A stretch of 64,000 bases of DNA from Erpobdella octoculata (Eukaryota > Annelida > Clitellata > Hirudinida > Erpobdellidae). The notes under the pieces were generated by a model. It did no database searches. It saw only the letters and a program-made list of their open reading frames with translations, and was not told the origin of the DNA. The stretch is taken from the NCBI GenBank assembly GCA_963978895.1, contig OZ022242.1:17466977-17530976 (forward strand), written 5' to 3'. Shown here piece after piece: positions 31,685-44,772 of the stretch; position 1 is the stretch's first letter; the number at the start of each line of letters is the position of its first letter. The translations under genes were made by a program, and so were the position numbers.

Positions 31685-33004
31685 GTCATTTCCATCATTA
31701 CCATTCTTAAACATCAATGCCATTATTGCCCTGGCAATCTTTATCAACAATCAAAACACGCCAACCAAAAATAACAGCCACAGGAGCAGAACAAATCAAT
31801 AAAAGAAAATAAATAATTAAGATTGATGTAATAGTCAATGCAATAACAATATCAATGCTGATGTTAGTTTAAATAGAAAGAAAAAACTTGTGCCGCTCTT
31901 CATTGCACGTTCATTTGTATTTATATACAATTTTGTGTTGCTGCTCGTATTCATAGTGTTGTAGCTGTGAGTGACAGCCAGGAAAAAACAAGTGGCTGCC
32001 AGGAAAAAAAGCTCTTTTTGTGCAATAGAATTGATTTAGGTTTTCTTAGTAATAAGATTCAAAGTAACAACTTGCAGAAATTCATTGCTGATTAAAACAG
32101 TAACTTCAAAGATATCAACTAAATTAGACAGCGGTTCATAATAACATTAATAAGATTACCTACCTACTTTTTTTCGATTGGCTACTATGAAACTTTTTTA
32201 AATCCTCTATATTAACTTCACCGTGTTTGTTTGCTTGAGCCATGCGTTGGGAATTTTTGACGCTTAAAAAACAAACTTCCCGTTATCCAATCTCACAGAA
32301 CTTTTTTTGCAATAAGCGAAAAGCCGGCAAATCCTAAAATATTAGAGATTATAAAAAAAATATTAGTTTTTTACGGCTTACTTGTTACTTTTTATGACGT
32401 TGCTTGTATCGGGGTAATGTTTTTACGATACGATTTTGTCACGATTTTTGCTTAAAACAGCAAAAAAAGATTTGAAAATTTAGCTAAACGAAAGCGTAGA
32501 TAGGAAATAAGAAACAATAACAACAATAATTCTATTTAACAATTTCATATTCTTGTGTTGATGTGCCTTCGCACAAAAATCATTATTCAGATATTATGCT
32601 CTGGGGCTTTCCCAAGATCATTAAAACAATAAAAGTATTTGTTGAGGAGCGAGTGAGCGTGGGTTATTATCATATTTGAATCAGCCCGGAGGTAGAATAA
32701 TACCAGCCAGAACCACTGAATAACCGTCGGAAGTGCAAGTAAGTTGGTTTACTCTCCGGTGGTCTGCGTAAGACCTGTCTTGCAATAAAATCCAATTTCT
32801 AAATTTCTAAGTACATGATAACTAGTAGCATATAGTTTTTTTATTGACAAATTATACGTGTTTCTCTTTTGGAAAAACTACATTGAATTAAAATTTCGGA
32901 TGTGGATAAAACTAGATTTCAAAGTTATCATTTGGCATGCTACAGATGTTCTTGCAGTAACGGAACAAATGCTAAAAAACAATTTTTATAACCCTCCGGT
33001 GAAT
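31685..33004. other. AT-rich DNA with repeat fragments
   Basis: Inverted repeat E copy at 32195-32290. At 32640-32800 a moderately GC segment (gcccggaggtagaataatac...tctccggtggtctgcg...ttgcaataaaat) looks like the 3' UTR of an unidentified retroelement. No gene supported. Confidence 0.4.
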
Positions 33005-33145
33005 GGCGTGCGTTTTTAAATTCTTCATATTAACTTCGCAGTGTTTGCATTGCTTGCTTGCTTGAGCCATTCGTTAGGACACTGCACCATTTAAACAAAC
33101 CAACTTTCCGTATTCAAATCGAGTTGAAGTTTGGTTGGTTTATTT
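33005..33145 (-). repeat. Dispersed repeat E, inverted copy
   Basis: Reverse complement of the family at 29380-29500, with cttcatattaacttcgcagt and gcttgcttgcttgag. Confidence 0.6.
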
Positions 33146-33429
33146 GTTACCGCGGTCTTTACATTTTTCTTAAGTTTTCAAATTGATTGAACACACTTTG
33201 AGTGAAATATAAAATAAAATCAACAAAATCTTTCAAAATTAAAAAAAAACAAATTATCAATTTTTGTTTTTTTGAAAAAAGCGATAATTAAATTTAAATT
33301 TAAAAAATTTATAATAAAATATTTGTTTATTACATATTAATTAGAAAACAAGTGAAGCAAAAACAAAGTTTTTTAGAAACACACTTTTATATTTTTACTA
33401 CATAAACAACGAGCATATTAGCATAGACT

Positions 33430-33760
33430 ATAAATAGTTCAACGAAATGGTCTTAATCTTGATCCAGACAAGTTCTTTAATAGAGTTTCCAACAGAAATA
33501 CAAGAGGTCATCCGATGAAGCTTTACAAAGACAGGACAGGACCTTTGAAGCGGACGTTTTTCAGCGCAAGAATCATCAACGAGTGGAATAAACTAAAAGA
33601 AAATGCTGCAAATGCTCAGACTTTGAATGAATTCAAATCGAAACTTTCTTTATGTAACTTTTAGTTTTTAAAAAAGTAATGAATATTATACAGTCATTTT
33701 TGATTCCTTATTCACTATAATAAAGTTATGTTATGTTATGTTAAAATATCACAAATGATT
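33430..33760 (+). pseudogene. CR1/L2-like retrotransposon 3' end
   Basis: A plus frame ending at the stop at 33664 reads NRNTRGHPMKLYKDRTGPL, then RTFFSARIINEWNKLKENA and LNEFKSKLSL. This 'TRGH..KL.K......FFS.R..N.WN.L' pattern is the extreme C-terminus of a CR1/L2-type polyprotein. A short 3' UTR follows, ending in (TTATG)n repeats near 33725-33745. It is truncated to about 70 codons and belongs to yet another family. Confidence 0.82.
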
Positions 33761-33835
33761 ATTTAATTAAATTTTGTCCAGTCGATCCGAAAATTTGATA
33801 GAATGCATTGTTAATCAGTTCGAAGGTATGTTTAC

Positions 33836-33975
33836 ATTTTTAAGTCTCTAGCTCATCGTGAAGTTAATTTAAAATCGATTGCAAATTTTGACTACAGATT
33901 GACAGACAGAGAAGTCAAGTTAAGTAAAAGTGTGTAATAATAGCTATTTTTTAAATTTTTACAATTAAGTTAGAA
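33836..33975 (+). repeat. Dispersed repeat D, copy 2
   Basis: Direct copy of 1-125 with moderate divergence. Confidence 0.65.
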
Positions 33976-34619
33976 TTTAATGTGTTTATTTGCTGTTCCG
34001 ATCTGAAAATTCTATTAAATTTTCAGATCGATTGAACAACATTTGAGTGGATTATAGAATAAAATTAATTAAAACTTTAAAAAATGTTTAAAAATTACAA
34101 TTTTTATGGAGTTAAACCATCTTTGTAATTTTAGTTTATATACAGAAAACGATATTTAATTTCAAATTTAGAATTTTTTAATAAAAAATTTGATTATTCC
34201 TTATTGATTTGAAAGTTTCTTAAGTTTTCAACTTTCATATACTTCACATATTAAGTATTTAAAAGGCTGTAGTCATTGTTTTTGTATTTTATAGACTTAC
34301 TATTATTAAAAACGTTTTTCAAAACATTTTAAGTCACCAAATTAAAAAATTATAAAAATGTTTTAAAAAATCAAGTTTTAAAAGGTTTTCTTGTTGTAGT
34401 TTTATTTCAACTGCAGTTTATTTTATAAGTGTGCGTGAGTTTCAACCTTGAGAAGTTAATAATCAGCCAATTATATCTTTTGATTGTGTGGCCCAAATAA
34501 ACATTACTGGGGCTGTATATGTTTGATCACTGCTGTTAAGCAACAAAAGCGATAAATCTAATAGCAGAATTAACTATTGAATAAAGATCTACTTTTCATG
34601 AACTAATAACTGCTATGCA
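33976..34619. other. AT-rich DNA, nothing recognised
   Basis: No open frame, RNA gene or repeat recognised. Confidence 0.5.
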
Positions 34620-35900
34620 CAACGAACGAAGATATTCCTGAAAGACGTTTTTTTCATGAAGGACTTGGTGGTTGTGAAAAAACATATGTCTATAAAACCT
34701 TACTAGTTGCATCTACAGGAATGGCTGCAAATTTACCACCAAGTGGAAAAACCTATCATTTTCAGTTCAAACTACCCGTACAATTGTTAGATACTTCAAC
34801 ATCTTCAATGCAATTAAATACTTTAGATGCGGAGGCTATAAGTAGGTCTAAAATTATAATCTCGGATGAATCTACAATGGCGCCCGGCACAGCATTGAAA
34901 GCTGTAGATAATCTATTGAAAAAAATAATGAAGTTTGAAACTATTTGGTGGCAAAACACTGCTTATTGGTGGAGATTTTTGTCAAACACTACCTGTAGTA
35001 CTTCATGAGACTAGAGCTGCAATTGTCAAAGCAAGCAAAAAGTTTAATAAACATTGGAACAAGTTCAAAGTTTTGAAACTTAAAAATAATGTCTGTTCTA
35101 TAGATTCTGACTTTAGTCAATGGTTAGCTATATTAGGTAATGATACTTTAATTAACAATTATGGGAGTCCTGATGATATAATATAAATTTCTCAAAATAT
35201 GATACGCAAAGATTCTTTAATTAATGAAATCTTTGGTTATAGAATAACCATTTCCGATATTGAACGCTATTCCAGCTGCACTATATTATGCTCAAGAAAC
35301 TCGGAAGTTGATGAAATTGATTAAAACGCGTTAGATATACTTGAAGGCGAACAAGTAACTTATCTTAGTGCAGACTCCATTGATGATGCAAATGATGAAG
35401 CCATGCAAAATTACCTAATTGAGTTTCTTAATGATCAAGCATCATCTGTAATGCCGCTATATAAACTTCAATTAAAAATTGGTTGCCTAATACTGTTATA
35501 AAGAAATCTTAATACTAAACGAGGACTATGCAAAGGAACTTGAATAATGGTTAGAGATTTAAAACCAAATTTAATTATTGCAAAAATTTAAATGAGGCAA
35601 ATAAAAAAATTATGTTTATTCCTAAAATAGATTTAGCTCAAACGAATCCAGAACTTCATTTCGTTTTCAGAAGAAGACAGTTTCCAGTTAAGCTGGCATT
35701 TACAATGACAATAAATGAATCGCAAGGTCAAACATTAGACATGGTAAGCATTTATTTATCATGCCAGTTTTTAGTCATGGACAGTTATATGTTGCCATGT
35801 CTTGAGTAAGTCGTGATTGCGATGTTAAAATCAAAATTTCTGAAGGGATGGATCTAGGATCTGACATGTTTATAGAGAGATATTTATTTTGTAATTAATA
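34620..35900 (+). pseudogene. Helitron-type PIF1-like helicase, broken
   Basis: Pieces of a PIF1-family 5'-3' DNA helicase appear in order. A Walker A region at about 34662 reads GLGGCEKTYVYKTL, with the invariant Gly before Lys replaced by Glu. Then come VASTGMAANLPPSGKTYHF (motif Ia region), a SKIIISDESTMAP Walker B (DE) block, LLIGGDFCQTLPVV (motif III with the Gln) after a frame change near 34935, and finally FPVKLAFTMTINESQGQTLD (35663-35730, motif V/VI region). Stops and at least two frame changes make it inactive. Such genes belong to Helitron rolling-circle transposons. I found no Rep nuclease in the window, so a host-gene pseudogene cannot be fully excluded. Confidence 0.82.
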
Positions 35901-37108
35901 AAAAATCATTTTTAAGATTAATTTTATGAAGATTGTTATTTTGTAGTTAATAATAAAACTATTTTTTAGAGCTAATTATTTTTGTGTGTTTCTTTTTTAG
36001 GCCTCTCGTCCGACAGGCTTTGAAGCTAGTATTCTATATTGTATGTACAAACTGGTGCTATATATTATATATTGTATGTGCAAACGTATTATATATTCTA
36101 TATTGAATTTGCAAATGGACAAACTAGAACTTGTGTATGCAGTTAGGAAAGAAGATTCACGAACGACTTTATTTGTACTAGAAATAAAGATGGTCTTTGA
36201 ATAAATAATTTTCGAATATGATGAAAGTCCATGAGCCAAGGTGAAGATGTTAGCAGCGTTGATTACAGTAGTTGTTAGCAAGACGTTTGGTAAAATTTTG
36301 TTTTTACCAGTTCAAGAACATTTTTTTCATACAAAACCAATCATAAAATCATTTGCATGTCTGCTCGTTTGTTCAATTCTTTTGAAATTTATTTATTTGT
36401 TGGAAATATGTGTTCATAATTTTTAGTTCTGTATAAATTCGTTGACTACAAATGATTTAGAAACAAATGTATATAATTATTGCAATGATAGCGATGTTAA
36501 AAATAGGTTGATATATGCGTGAAAGAAAAGCGATGATGACGGTTGCGGTCGAAGCTGTAAACAGAGATGACATTGGCTGGTTGAGCAACAGACCGAAGTC
36601 GTGCGTGAAATGCTAGAAGATTTGTTACGGGGAAGGGAAAACTAATGAACTGGCTGGCTGGCTGGCTGGCTGGCTATCAATAACCACGGCTAATTGAGGT
36701 TTTATGTTTAGAAAAACAGCAAAATTACTGAAGCTCAACTCTGCACTAAGTGCAAGCAAATTGTTCGGCGGTTATTAATCCTGAAAAACATTGTTTCATT
36801 GATAATAATATTTATTTTATGTTTATACATTTTATCACTTCATTTGAGGTTTGTGTTCTTTTTCATTGTTCTCATATAAAAATTACATTGTCCAGTTAAT
36901 TACTACATATGTACTATGTTCTTTCACAATTCTTGATACTTGATTACGAAAACAATAAACTATTTTATTAATTGCCAACCAATTTGATTCAAACATGAAT
37001 AACCCACCCACTGACTTTTTTCAACCTTTTCCTCGTCAATCATTTTTCAACAATTTTTTTCTGTTTTCAATTACAAACAAACAAAACAGACGCAATTTTT
37101 TAACTCAC
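35901..37108. other. AT-rich DNA, nothing recognised
   Basis: Contains a TATATTATATATTGTATGTG-type degenerate tract (36030-36110) and a (GGCT)n run at 36650-36677. No gene. This is intron if the adjacent GPCR exon is live. Confidence 0.5.
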
Positions 37109-37395
37109 TTGACAAAGTTTGGTATGGTGCAGAGTAGCTTGGCGCGTGCCGATCGACAAACGTAGATGTATCGCTGTGCTGCCAGAGTAACCGTCAACCA
37201 GATCGTGCAGGTATGAAAAATTGTAGGCAGGTACTCGGTCAAACACTGGTAAGCAAAACACCACTGGAAGGGAACCCATTCTTTGTAGTTATCGCTGGAA
37301 TAAAAGTACAGCATACATGGCACTGGAAGCATGCTAGTCAGGATGTCCGAACATGCAATGGCCACGAGCAAGACGTTTGTAGGACTGATCATGTG
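37109..37395 (-). CDS. SPR: Internal exon of sex-peptide/myoinhibitory-peptide receptor (GPCR)
   Basis: This 287-nt exon, in phase 0 at its start and ending with two spare bases, is bordered by a tttgttgatgtag acceptor and a GTGAGT donor. It encodes 95 residues. SPTNVLLVAIACSDILTSML is TM2 (the Asp of its 'LxxxD' region is present). A first extracellular loop with the conserved Cys (QWCFAY) follows, then TM3 HTCTIWLTVTLAAQRYIYVC, with QRY in place of DRY, and CTIPN of intracellular loop 2. The ATPTN-like start, the IWLT block and QRYIYVC with CTxP are diagnostic of the SPR/MIP-receptor group of class A GPCRs, which signal at the plasma membrane in response to myoinhibitory-type peptides. No stops or frameshifts were seen. 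Flanking exons were not found in the window. Confidence 0.82.
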
Positions 37396-37985
37396 CTACA
37401 TCAACAAAAAATGGTTTAATTACATTTAAGTAAATAAAGATTAATGTTGTGATTTTGTCGTTGAATGTTGAAAATGTGATTTTATTTGTAGTGGTTAATA
37501 ATGTCTGTCTCTGCATGCATGCATGTGTAAGATAAAGTTGAAACAAAAACTAAGCCTTACAAACTTTTACAAATAGTGATAACGCGTTAAAAAGGATATC
37601 TATATAAATGAAGTCGAACTGTCAAAATCTAAGAAAAAATATTTAAATTACACAGAATTTTGCTGCGTTAAAAAATTACAAGAGTCCTTGTACTAAAGCA
37701 AAGGGATTTTTAATTTAAAGAGTTTTTTTTATATTTTAAATTTTACAACTTATATTTTACTATTAAAAAAACCGTCAATGTTGGTTTAATTTTTCCTTAT
37801 TGATATATAAATTCATTTTTATTCGCGATAACCAGCAGCTTGGTGATAATTGGTTTCGTAGATGAACAATTCTTTGAAAACCGAATCCAATCAAGAAATG
37901 TCCACCCAAGAAATAAAATTGAAAGTTGGGAGCAATTAAACTAATCGCTACAAAAATAACTTTTTAGCACAAACTAACGCTAATG
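37396..37985. other. AT-rich DNA upstream of the GPCR exon
   Basis: Probably intron. No exon-like frame or repeat recognised. Confidence 0.45.
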
Positions 37986-38100
37986 TTTGTCTTTCTCGCT
38001 CCTGTTTCCTTTCCCGCTTGCTCTCCCGCTCCCGGCCATTTTCCCGTTCCCGCCTGCTTTCATGTTTCCGGTTGCTTTCCTGCTCCCGCCGCTTTTTCAG
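37986..38100 (-). repeat. GC-rich minisatellite family, locus 4
   Basis: Short run of ctcccgctcccggccatttt-type units in reverse-complement orientation. Confidence 0.75.
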
Positions 38101-38387
38101 TAACTAATATTTTGTTCACATCAGATGAAATCACACCAATCGATGTTCTAAAAAAATGCACTAAATTGGCTTTTTCATGTAAAAATTGTTGCAATTATGA
38201 AAATGTTTTTTTTATGTCAGGAGAAATTCTGCAGTAAGCATTCATTTCAATATCACCAATGAAACACTTTTGTAAAAATTTTTGTTAATTACTAAGATGG
38301 CATTATTAAGTAGAAAATAAATATAACTTTAACATAACTGTTATTATAAATTGCTAGAAAAGTACAAAATACATTTATAAACATACT

Positions 38388-38640
38388 AGCGGCGTACCCG
38401 GCGTTGCCCGAGGTGTTTAGAGGTTTTTCTATCGTTTTTCTCTTTCGCTCCTTTTTCCTTCCCCGCTTGCTCTCCCGTTTCCGGTCGCTTTCCCGCTCCC
38501 GATCACTTTCCTTTTCCCGCTCACTCTTTCGCTCTCGGTCAATTTTTCTTTCCCGCTTACTTTCCCGTTCCCGTTCCATCTCATTCTCCAGTTCACGTTT
38601 CCGCCTGCTCTCCCGTTCCGCTAAGTTTTGACCGATTTCA
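38388..38640 (-). repeat. GC-rich minisatellite family, locus 5, with conserved boundary
   Basis: Begins actagcggcgtacccggcgt, continues tgcccgaggtgtttagag, then runs into CCGCTCCCGATCACTTTC-type units to about 38635. The boundary sequence recurs at 62547 and, diverged, at 42284. Confidence 0.85.
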
Positions 38641-38651
38641 ATTTTGTTTTT

Positions 38652-38945
38652 GTGAGTGAGTGAGTGAGTGAGTGAGTGAGTGAGTGAGTGAGTGAGTGAG
38701 TGAGTGAGTGAGTGAGTGAGTGAGTGAGTGAGTGAGTGAGTGAGTGAGTGAGTGAGTGAGTGAGTGAGTGAGTGAGTGAGTGAGTGAGTGAGTGAGTGAG
38801 TGAGTGAGTGAGTGAGTGAGTGAGTGAGTGAGTGAGTGAGTGAGTGAGTGAGTGAGTGAGTGAGTGAGTGAGTGAGTGAGTGAGTGAGTGAGTGAGTGAG
38901 TGAGTGAGTGAGTGAGTTAATGAGTGAGTCGGTGAGTCAGTGAGT
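38652..38945. repeat. (GAGT)n microsatellite
   Basis: About 70 copies of GAGT with a few changes at the right end (gagttaatg, gagtcggtgagtcag). It begins 12-15 bp after the end of the minisatellite locus. Confidence 0.97.
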
Positions 38946-39114
38946 TGGTCAAAATTGTTACAAATTCTAACAATAAAGGGTTAGATGGATCAAGTAGGTC
39001 CCACATGTCACGTGATATTTCTAACAATTCATCATAACTATTTTTAATATCATCACCTTTTTTTAAGTGACATCACTTTCATCCTTATTGATACTACACA
39101 AAACTATCATCATT

Positions 39115-39795
<681 letters not shown>

Positions 39796-42283
39796 CAGCA
39801 CAACAATTTCATTCAACAGCATTGTTTGACTTGAGGGGACTTTTGTGAAAGAAACGTTTTACCGTCCAAAAAGTCGGAAAATAAACACAAGAAACATAAT
39901 TACGTTTATTAGTAATTTTAAAAAAAAATAAAAAAAAAACAAAACAATAAACAGCAAAAATCGAAAAAATTAAGATGTATATAAATTAAAATATTGCTAT
40001 CATTATACATATTATCATCATTAACAACTGCCTTGTTTTCAAAAATTCAAACATGATTAATAAGGGACAGTTATCAGTTTATCAGTTGAAAAACATTCAT
40101 ATGAAGCAAATAGAAATCCTAAATAACAATTAAAAATAAATTTTTGTTGTGAGCAAACAACGAGTAAAAAACCAAATTAAAAAATTAATATTAAAACGAA
40201 ATAAACGCAGAAAAATGAGAGATAAGAAAAAATAAAATTTTTTAAATGAAGTGTGGCAGGAAATCATTTATCAGAAAAATTTAAATAGAGTGGTAAAGAA
40301 ACTATTTATCAAAAATTTCAAGCTTGAAAACTTTATCTTTATAAAAATTAATTTTAAAAAATACCAATTCAGTTTTCTATTCACAATTTTTGATTGGCTG
40401 CAAAAAAAAACAAAAAAATATTTTAAAATTAATTTTGACGTTAACGACTTTTTAGAATTTTGGTTTGCCTAAAGAAATGAAACTTTCGTGGCTAATAAAA
40501 ATGTGACATACTGCTGTCGACACCACCAATTATGACCTTAATGACTGTTAACCTCATTCACATTGTTCCCTCAGCGAATTCTTTATCATCACCACAACAT
40601 CACCACCATTACACCACCACGACTGCATAATTTTTTCAGAGCTTCACTTCGTAAAAAACGGTGATGAAAGGTTTACAGGTGTGTTTTCATAGATCCCGCC
40701 ATGAGACACCAAGACACATTTTCTATTTTTTTTCGTACAAAAACTTCATTTTACGTTTTGAGTGATTGGTTTTTGTTTTGTATAAAGTGAGGAAATCTTG
40801 AAAAACAAAATTTTAAGCCATTCAGATTAAAAATGTAATTTTTTGTCAGCCTTTGCGTGAAATAAAAAAAACAGCAAAAAAATGAAAAAATAGAAAGTAA
40901 AATGAAAAAAACCATTTTCTACCATAAATATATTTTTACTTTATATTTTTATATTAGCCTCATTTTATAACCAATTTCTTTCTAACAGGTTTATCCTACC
41001 ATCAAGATATTCCCACCAATCATTTTTCTACCAATCACCTCTCACCATCATAATTTTCCACAAAACGTTTCTCAACATTTTTTTCTACCGACAGAGACAG
41101 AAATAAATTGCAAATTGTAACTTCCGGTTGCCAACCAGGCAATCGTTTTTTTATTCAAAAAAAAATCAAATTTAGAACAATTTTGTAATTGTTTGTTTTG
41201 TTTTACAAAAGAAAGAATATATAAATAATAAATTTTAGTCGGCTAAGCTTTAGTGTTTTTAGACACCTGGGTTGCATAATTATAATTATAGAATGATTAA
41301 ATAAGACATACAATGTTTCTTTGAATTTGCTCAATGATCAACAGGTAAACTTCCACACATACAAACGCAAATACATGTACATACACACTATTGTTTTCAT
41401 ATATCCAAGAGTTGAGCTCCACACGCATACTGCATACTCGCATACACAGTAATACACACACACACATGTTTATCTTTTTATTATGACGATGAGCTTGACT
41501 AAGTATTTTAGAAGCACATTGGATACATTGGCTTATGATGCACAATAATAGGTTCAAATGATACAAAAGTAAAGGAAAAAAAGAGTTTTTTTAACACAAA
41601 CTGTAATTTCAAAAACACTCAATTTATAAATACGAAAGATGTTCAAGTTAAAGTTTTTTTTCAATTGAATCATGCATTGTCATCCAATATAAAGCTATGC
41701 TGAAAGTTTCAGCTTCCTAGCTCGTCAAAAAGCTGGTTAAATTTTACTTGCAAGATTTGCGTACAGAGAAAGCCACACACACACATACATACACACACAC
41801 AAACAGAGATTGTAACCTAAATAAAAGTTTGTAAAAACATTTTTTATATTTAAAATATCAGCCACAAGAATTGATGTAAATTAAAAATTATAGACAACTT
41901 AAATAAGAAACAAAAAAGTTATATTCTTCTGTCATTGAATAAATATTTTAGTTGTTGAAAACCACATATGTGAATACAATGCTTTATGGTGCATGAGGGT
42001 AGGCTTAGTGAACTTTGACTGTGTTAATCCACGTGATCAGCGTTCCAAACTGTGTGAGTGATGCTGGGAGATTTTATAAGTAAAAATAAAAGTGAAATTT
42101 CAAGAATGAGATCTCAAGCTAATAAAACTCGAATAAACGTATCTAAGTAAACGAAATTAATGAACTAAAGTTGTTATATGACGCAACAAAAGTTCACTAA
42201 AAATGAAATTGGTAGGCATATTGCAAGAAAATACAACGAAATTTTTCAGTAAATGAATTGTGTGTTTATATATAACTAGAAGG
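39796..42283. other. AT-rich DNA, nothing recognised
   Basis: Open frames at 40251-40472 and 41297-41566 lack domains. Short CA repeats occur at about 41455-41465 and 41770-41800. A segment at 41690-41840 ('gctgaaagtttcagcttcctagctcgtc...') resembles repeat families D and E. Confidence 0.45.
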
Positions 42284-42423
42284 ATACCCAACGTTGCCCG
42301 GGGTTTGTAGAAGTTTTTTTCTGGTTGTTTCTCTTCTTCACATTGTTTTTTTGGTTTTTTCCAAAATCGCTTTTTTTTAAGTTGTTATCCTAGACTTAAC
42401 ATTAATCCTAACCTTGGAGTTAG
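42284..42423 (-). repeat. Minisatellite-boundary motif without minisatellite
   Basis: actagaaggatacccaacgt, then tgcccggggtttgtagaag, matches the start of loci 5 and 7 of the GC minisatellite family, but the following DNA lacks the 18-bp units. Confidence 0.55.
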
Positions 42424-43800
42424 GGTTGCCAGGTGGGGCAACGGGCTGTAGGTCTGCGCGGGTTTACCAGTACCCACGTGCTTAACAGTACCCAACCCGA
42501 TTTTTTTGTATGGTCGAGTAGGGTAGACTGTGAGCGTGTACGGGTTGGGTACGGGTATAGCATCAACAAATACGGGTTTACCCATTTACCTGTATAATTT
42601 TCAAAATTTTCTTTCAGGCTATCTTCTAAAGTAAATTGAAAAAAAAAACTATTATAATTAGGTAGTTTATTACTACAGTTATCCATACCGTGTCTTTACT
42701 GCTTAATTTCTCATTTGATGATGCTTAAATTAAGCTTAAGACAACCGATAACATTGCTTTTCTTGCCAGTATCAAACGCAAAACTTAAAAGTTTTTTGCA
42801 AGCAATCGAAGCCTTTTGATGATGCTACCAAAAACATTAGTGTTGACGCAACTTTGGTAATACGTTGTTTCATAAAATGCACCAAAATTTTCAAAAAAAA
42901 GTCCGAAGTACAGAAATGACGTTGAAGCCGAAATGTCCTCGCTGTGTGCTGAGCTGACGAAGACTTCTCAAAGTTAACATATTACCTCTGTACTGCGGCC
43001 GTACTGTATCTGATATGTTCGTTTCATCCTAGCCTGCTGTCGAAAACGGATGAAGTTGCTTGTAAGTTATAAAAATTTCCATTCTCTCATAACCGCAATT
43101 GATACATTGATTGCAATTAATAAAGCGCTCCACTAGCAAAAACCCTCAAAGAGTTTTATCAGATTTAGATTCCAAAAATCAAAAGATGTTGAAGAATACG
43201 ATGACAACAGAGATTCCGATACTAGTGACAAAACAGAAAAGTACTTCAATTTTGAAAAACGTAGGTCCCAAGCAATAAAGTGGCTTAGGCTTAGTGGCTT
43301 AAAGTGGCAAAGATCGTTCGCAGTTTATTTCTATTTCAGCTACTCAGAACAGAAGCAAGTGAGCTTTCATTGCTGCAACTAACATTTTGATCAACTTGTG
43401 TACAAACTTGGATGCCGAGCATGTCAATAAAAACAACACACTTGTCATTCGTATTGCATAAGTAAAAAATTGAGTATTGTGACTCTGATTGACGTTTTGA
43501 ACTTTGAATCAGTCTTTTATTCAGTAATAAGATATTACAATTTTAAGTTAATAAATTTTAATTAATCAACGTTTTTGTTAAATATACTTTGTTTGTTACT
43601 GTTTGTGATTTAATGTGCAAGTAAAACGGAAAATTTTCTGTGTATTATAGTTAAGCTAAATAATTTACGGGTAACGGTATACCTGCGGGTAAAGACTCCA
43701 CGGGTAGACCATTTGCCCACGTGGACTGGTACGGGTTCGGGTACGAAAAAAACTGAAGAGCTGGGTCTGGTATGGATTTTGTCTTACCCGCGCGTCCCAA
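42424..43800. mobile_element. Candidate DNA transposon with ACGGGTA-rich inverted ends
   Basis: Both ends carry clusters of an ACGGGTA / TACCCGT motif in opposing arrangement: left 42455-42590 (cgcgggtttaccagtaccca), right 43665-43795, which read inverted contains gcgcgggtaagac and gtgggcaaatgg. The 1.05-kb interior has no intact transposase; a short Asp/Glu-rich frame (43185-43260, DVEEYDDNRDSDTSDKT) is the only protein-like hint. Target duplications were not resolved. This organisation is typical of hAT-like elements. Confidence 0.45.
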
Positions 43801-43993
43801 GTATGAAATCAATTTTTTTAGACCCCTACGCCGACAACATCCTTCAAATTTGGCCTAAATTTTTCCAGCGCTTTGGATGTGATAAGCAAACAAACAAACA
43901 CACATACACATTGCCTTTTATTATAAACTTTTACTTCGTCGTTGAGTGTGCTAATGGTTAATCTTTTAAACAATTTTTCTTTTTCTTCCCGTT

Positions 43994-44166
43994 CAAACTC
44001 CTCCTTGTTTTTGCGAGCCAGTCCCAAGCCTGGATAAGGAAGGAGGGCAGTTAAAAGGCTCAAAATATGATCTCCGAGAAGAAGTACTTAGATGCTTCCA
44101 GCATACAGTTATTTCAGTCTTAAAACACCTGGTGTAGATGACTATAAACTATTATAAAAAAACTTA
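43994..44166 (+). mobile_element. PolyA-tailed short retroelement A, copy 2
   Basis: Flanked by a 9-bp target duplication, CTTCCCGTT, at 43985-43993 and 44167-44175. It ends in ctattataaaaaaactta. Homologous to 2693-2833 and, inverted, to 44773-44978. Confidence 0.88.
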
Positions 44167-44399
44167 CTTCCCGTTTTCAGATTAAGCTAAAACTTTACAT
44201 GGGTAAAAGTATTGATGATAATATTTAATTCAATAATCGAAACAAATAACTTTAAAGTTTTTTTTTTATATATTCTGTTGTGGCACTGTACTCTTTCTGT
44301 TGTTTTGGAAATAAATACATGTATTAAATAATTGGTGGCTATAACTTTCATTAGAGTTTTGTAAACTCCGTTTAAGACATTATTATTTCTTACTGTTTA

Positions 44400-44495
44400 A
44401 ATTAGGAATTAATCCCGGGATCCGTGATTTTGCTGTTTTTGGCGGGATCACAATCTCGGGATTAGACATTGGGGTCCCGGGATTGAGTTCATTAT
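44400..44495. repeat. GGGATC/CGGGATT-rich segment
   Basis: Repeated cccgggat, gcgggatcac, ctcgggatt and cccgggattgag motifs. A related but inverted cluster occurs at 47240-47345 (gatctcaatcccaaaatccc). The two bracket the LTR element and may be ends of a larger transposon. Confidence 0.4.
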
Positions 44496-44772
44496 GCTAG
44501 ATAAGTTATACATATTACAAATATTTTTTTAAAGGTTTTTTATTAAATATAACAAATGATGTTGTTAGAAAGCCGAACAATTCCTAATAATTAGAATTTA
44601 GGCTACAAGTGCGACGGCTTATAAAGGAGAGTCGTACAGACAGTTCACCGGTCTACACCTTGGCTTCTAGTGAACTTTACTGAGAAATAGTCGTTGTATA
44701 TTTGACTAGTTTAAGTTAAGAGAACTTGTTTTATGTTATATTTGGTTTTCTAATAAATAGTTATAACGAATT

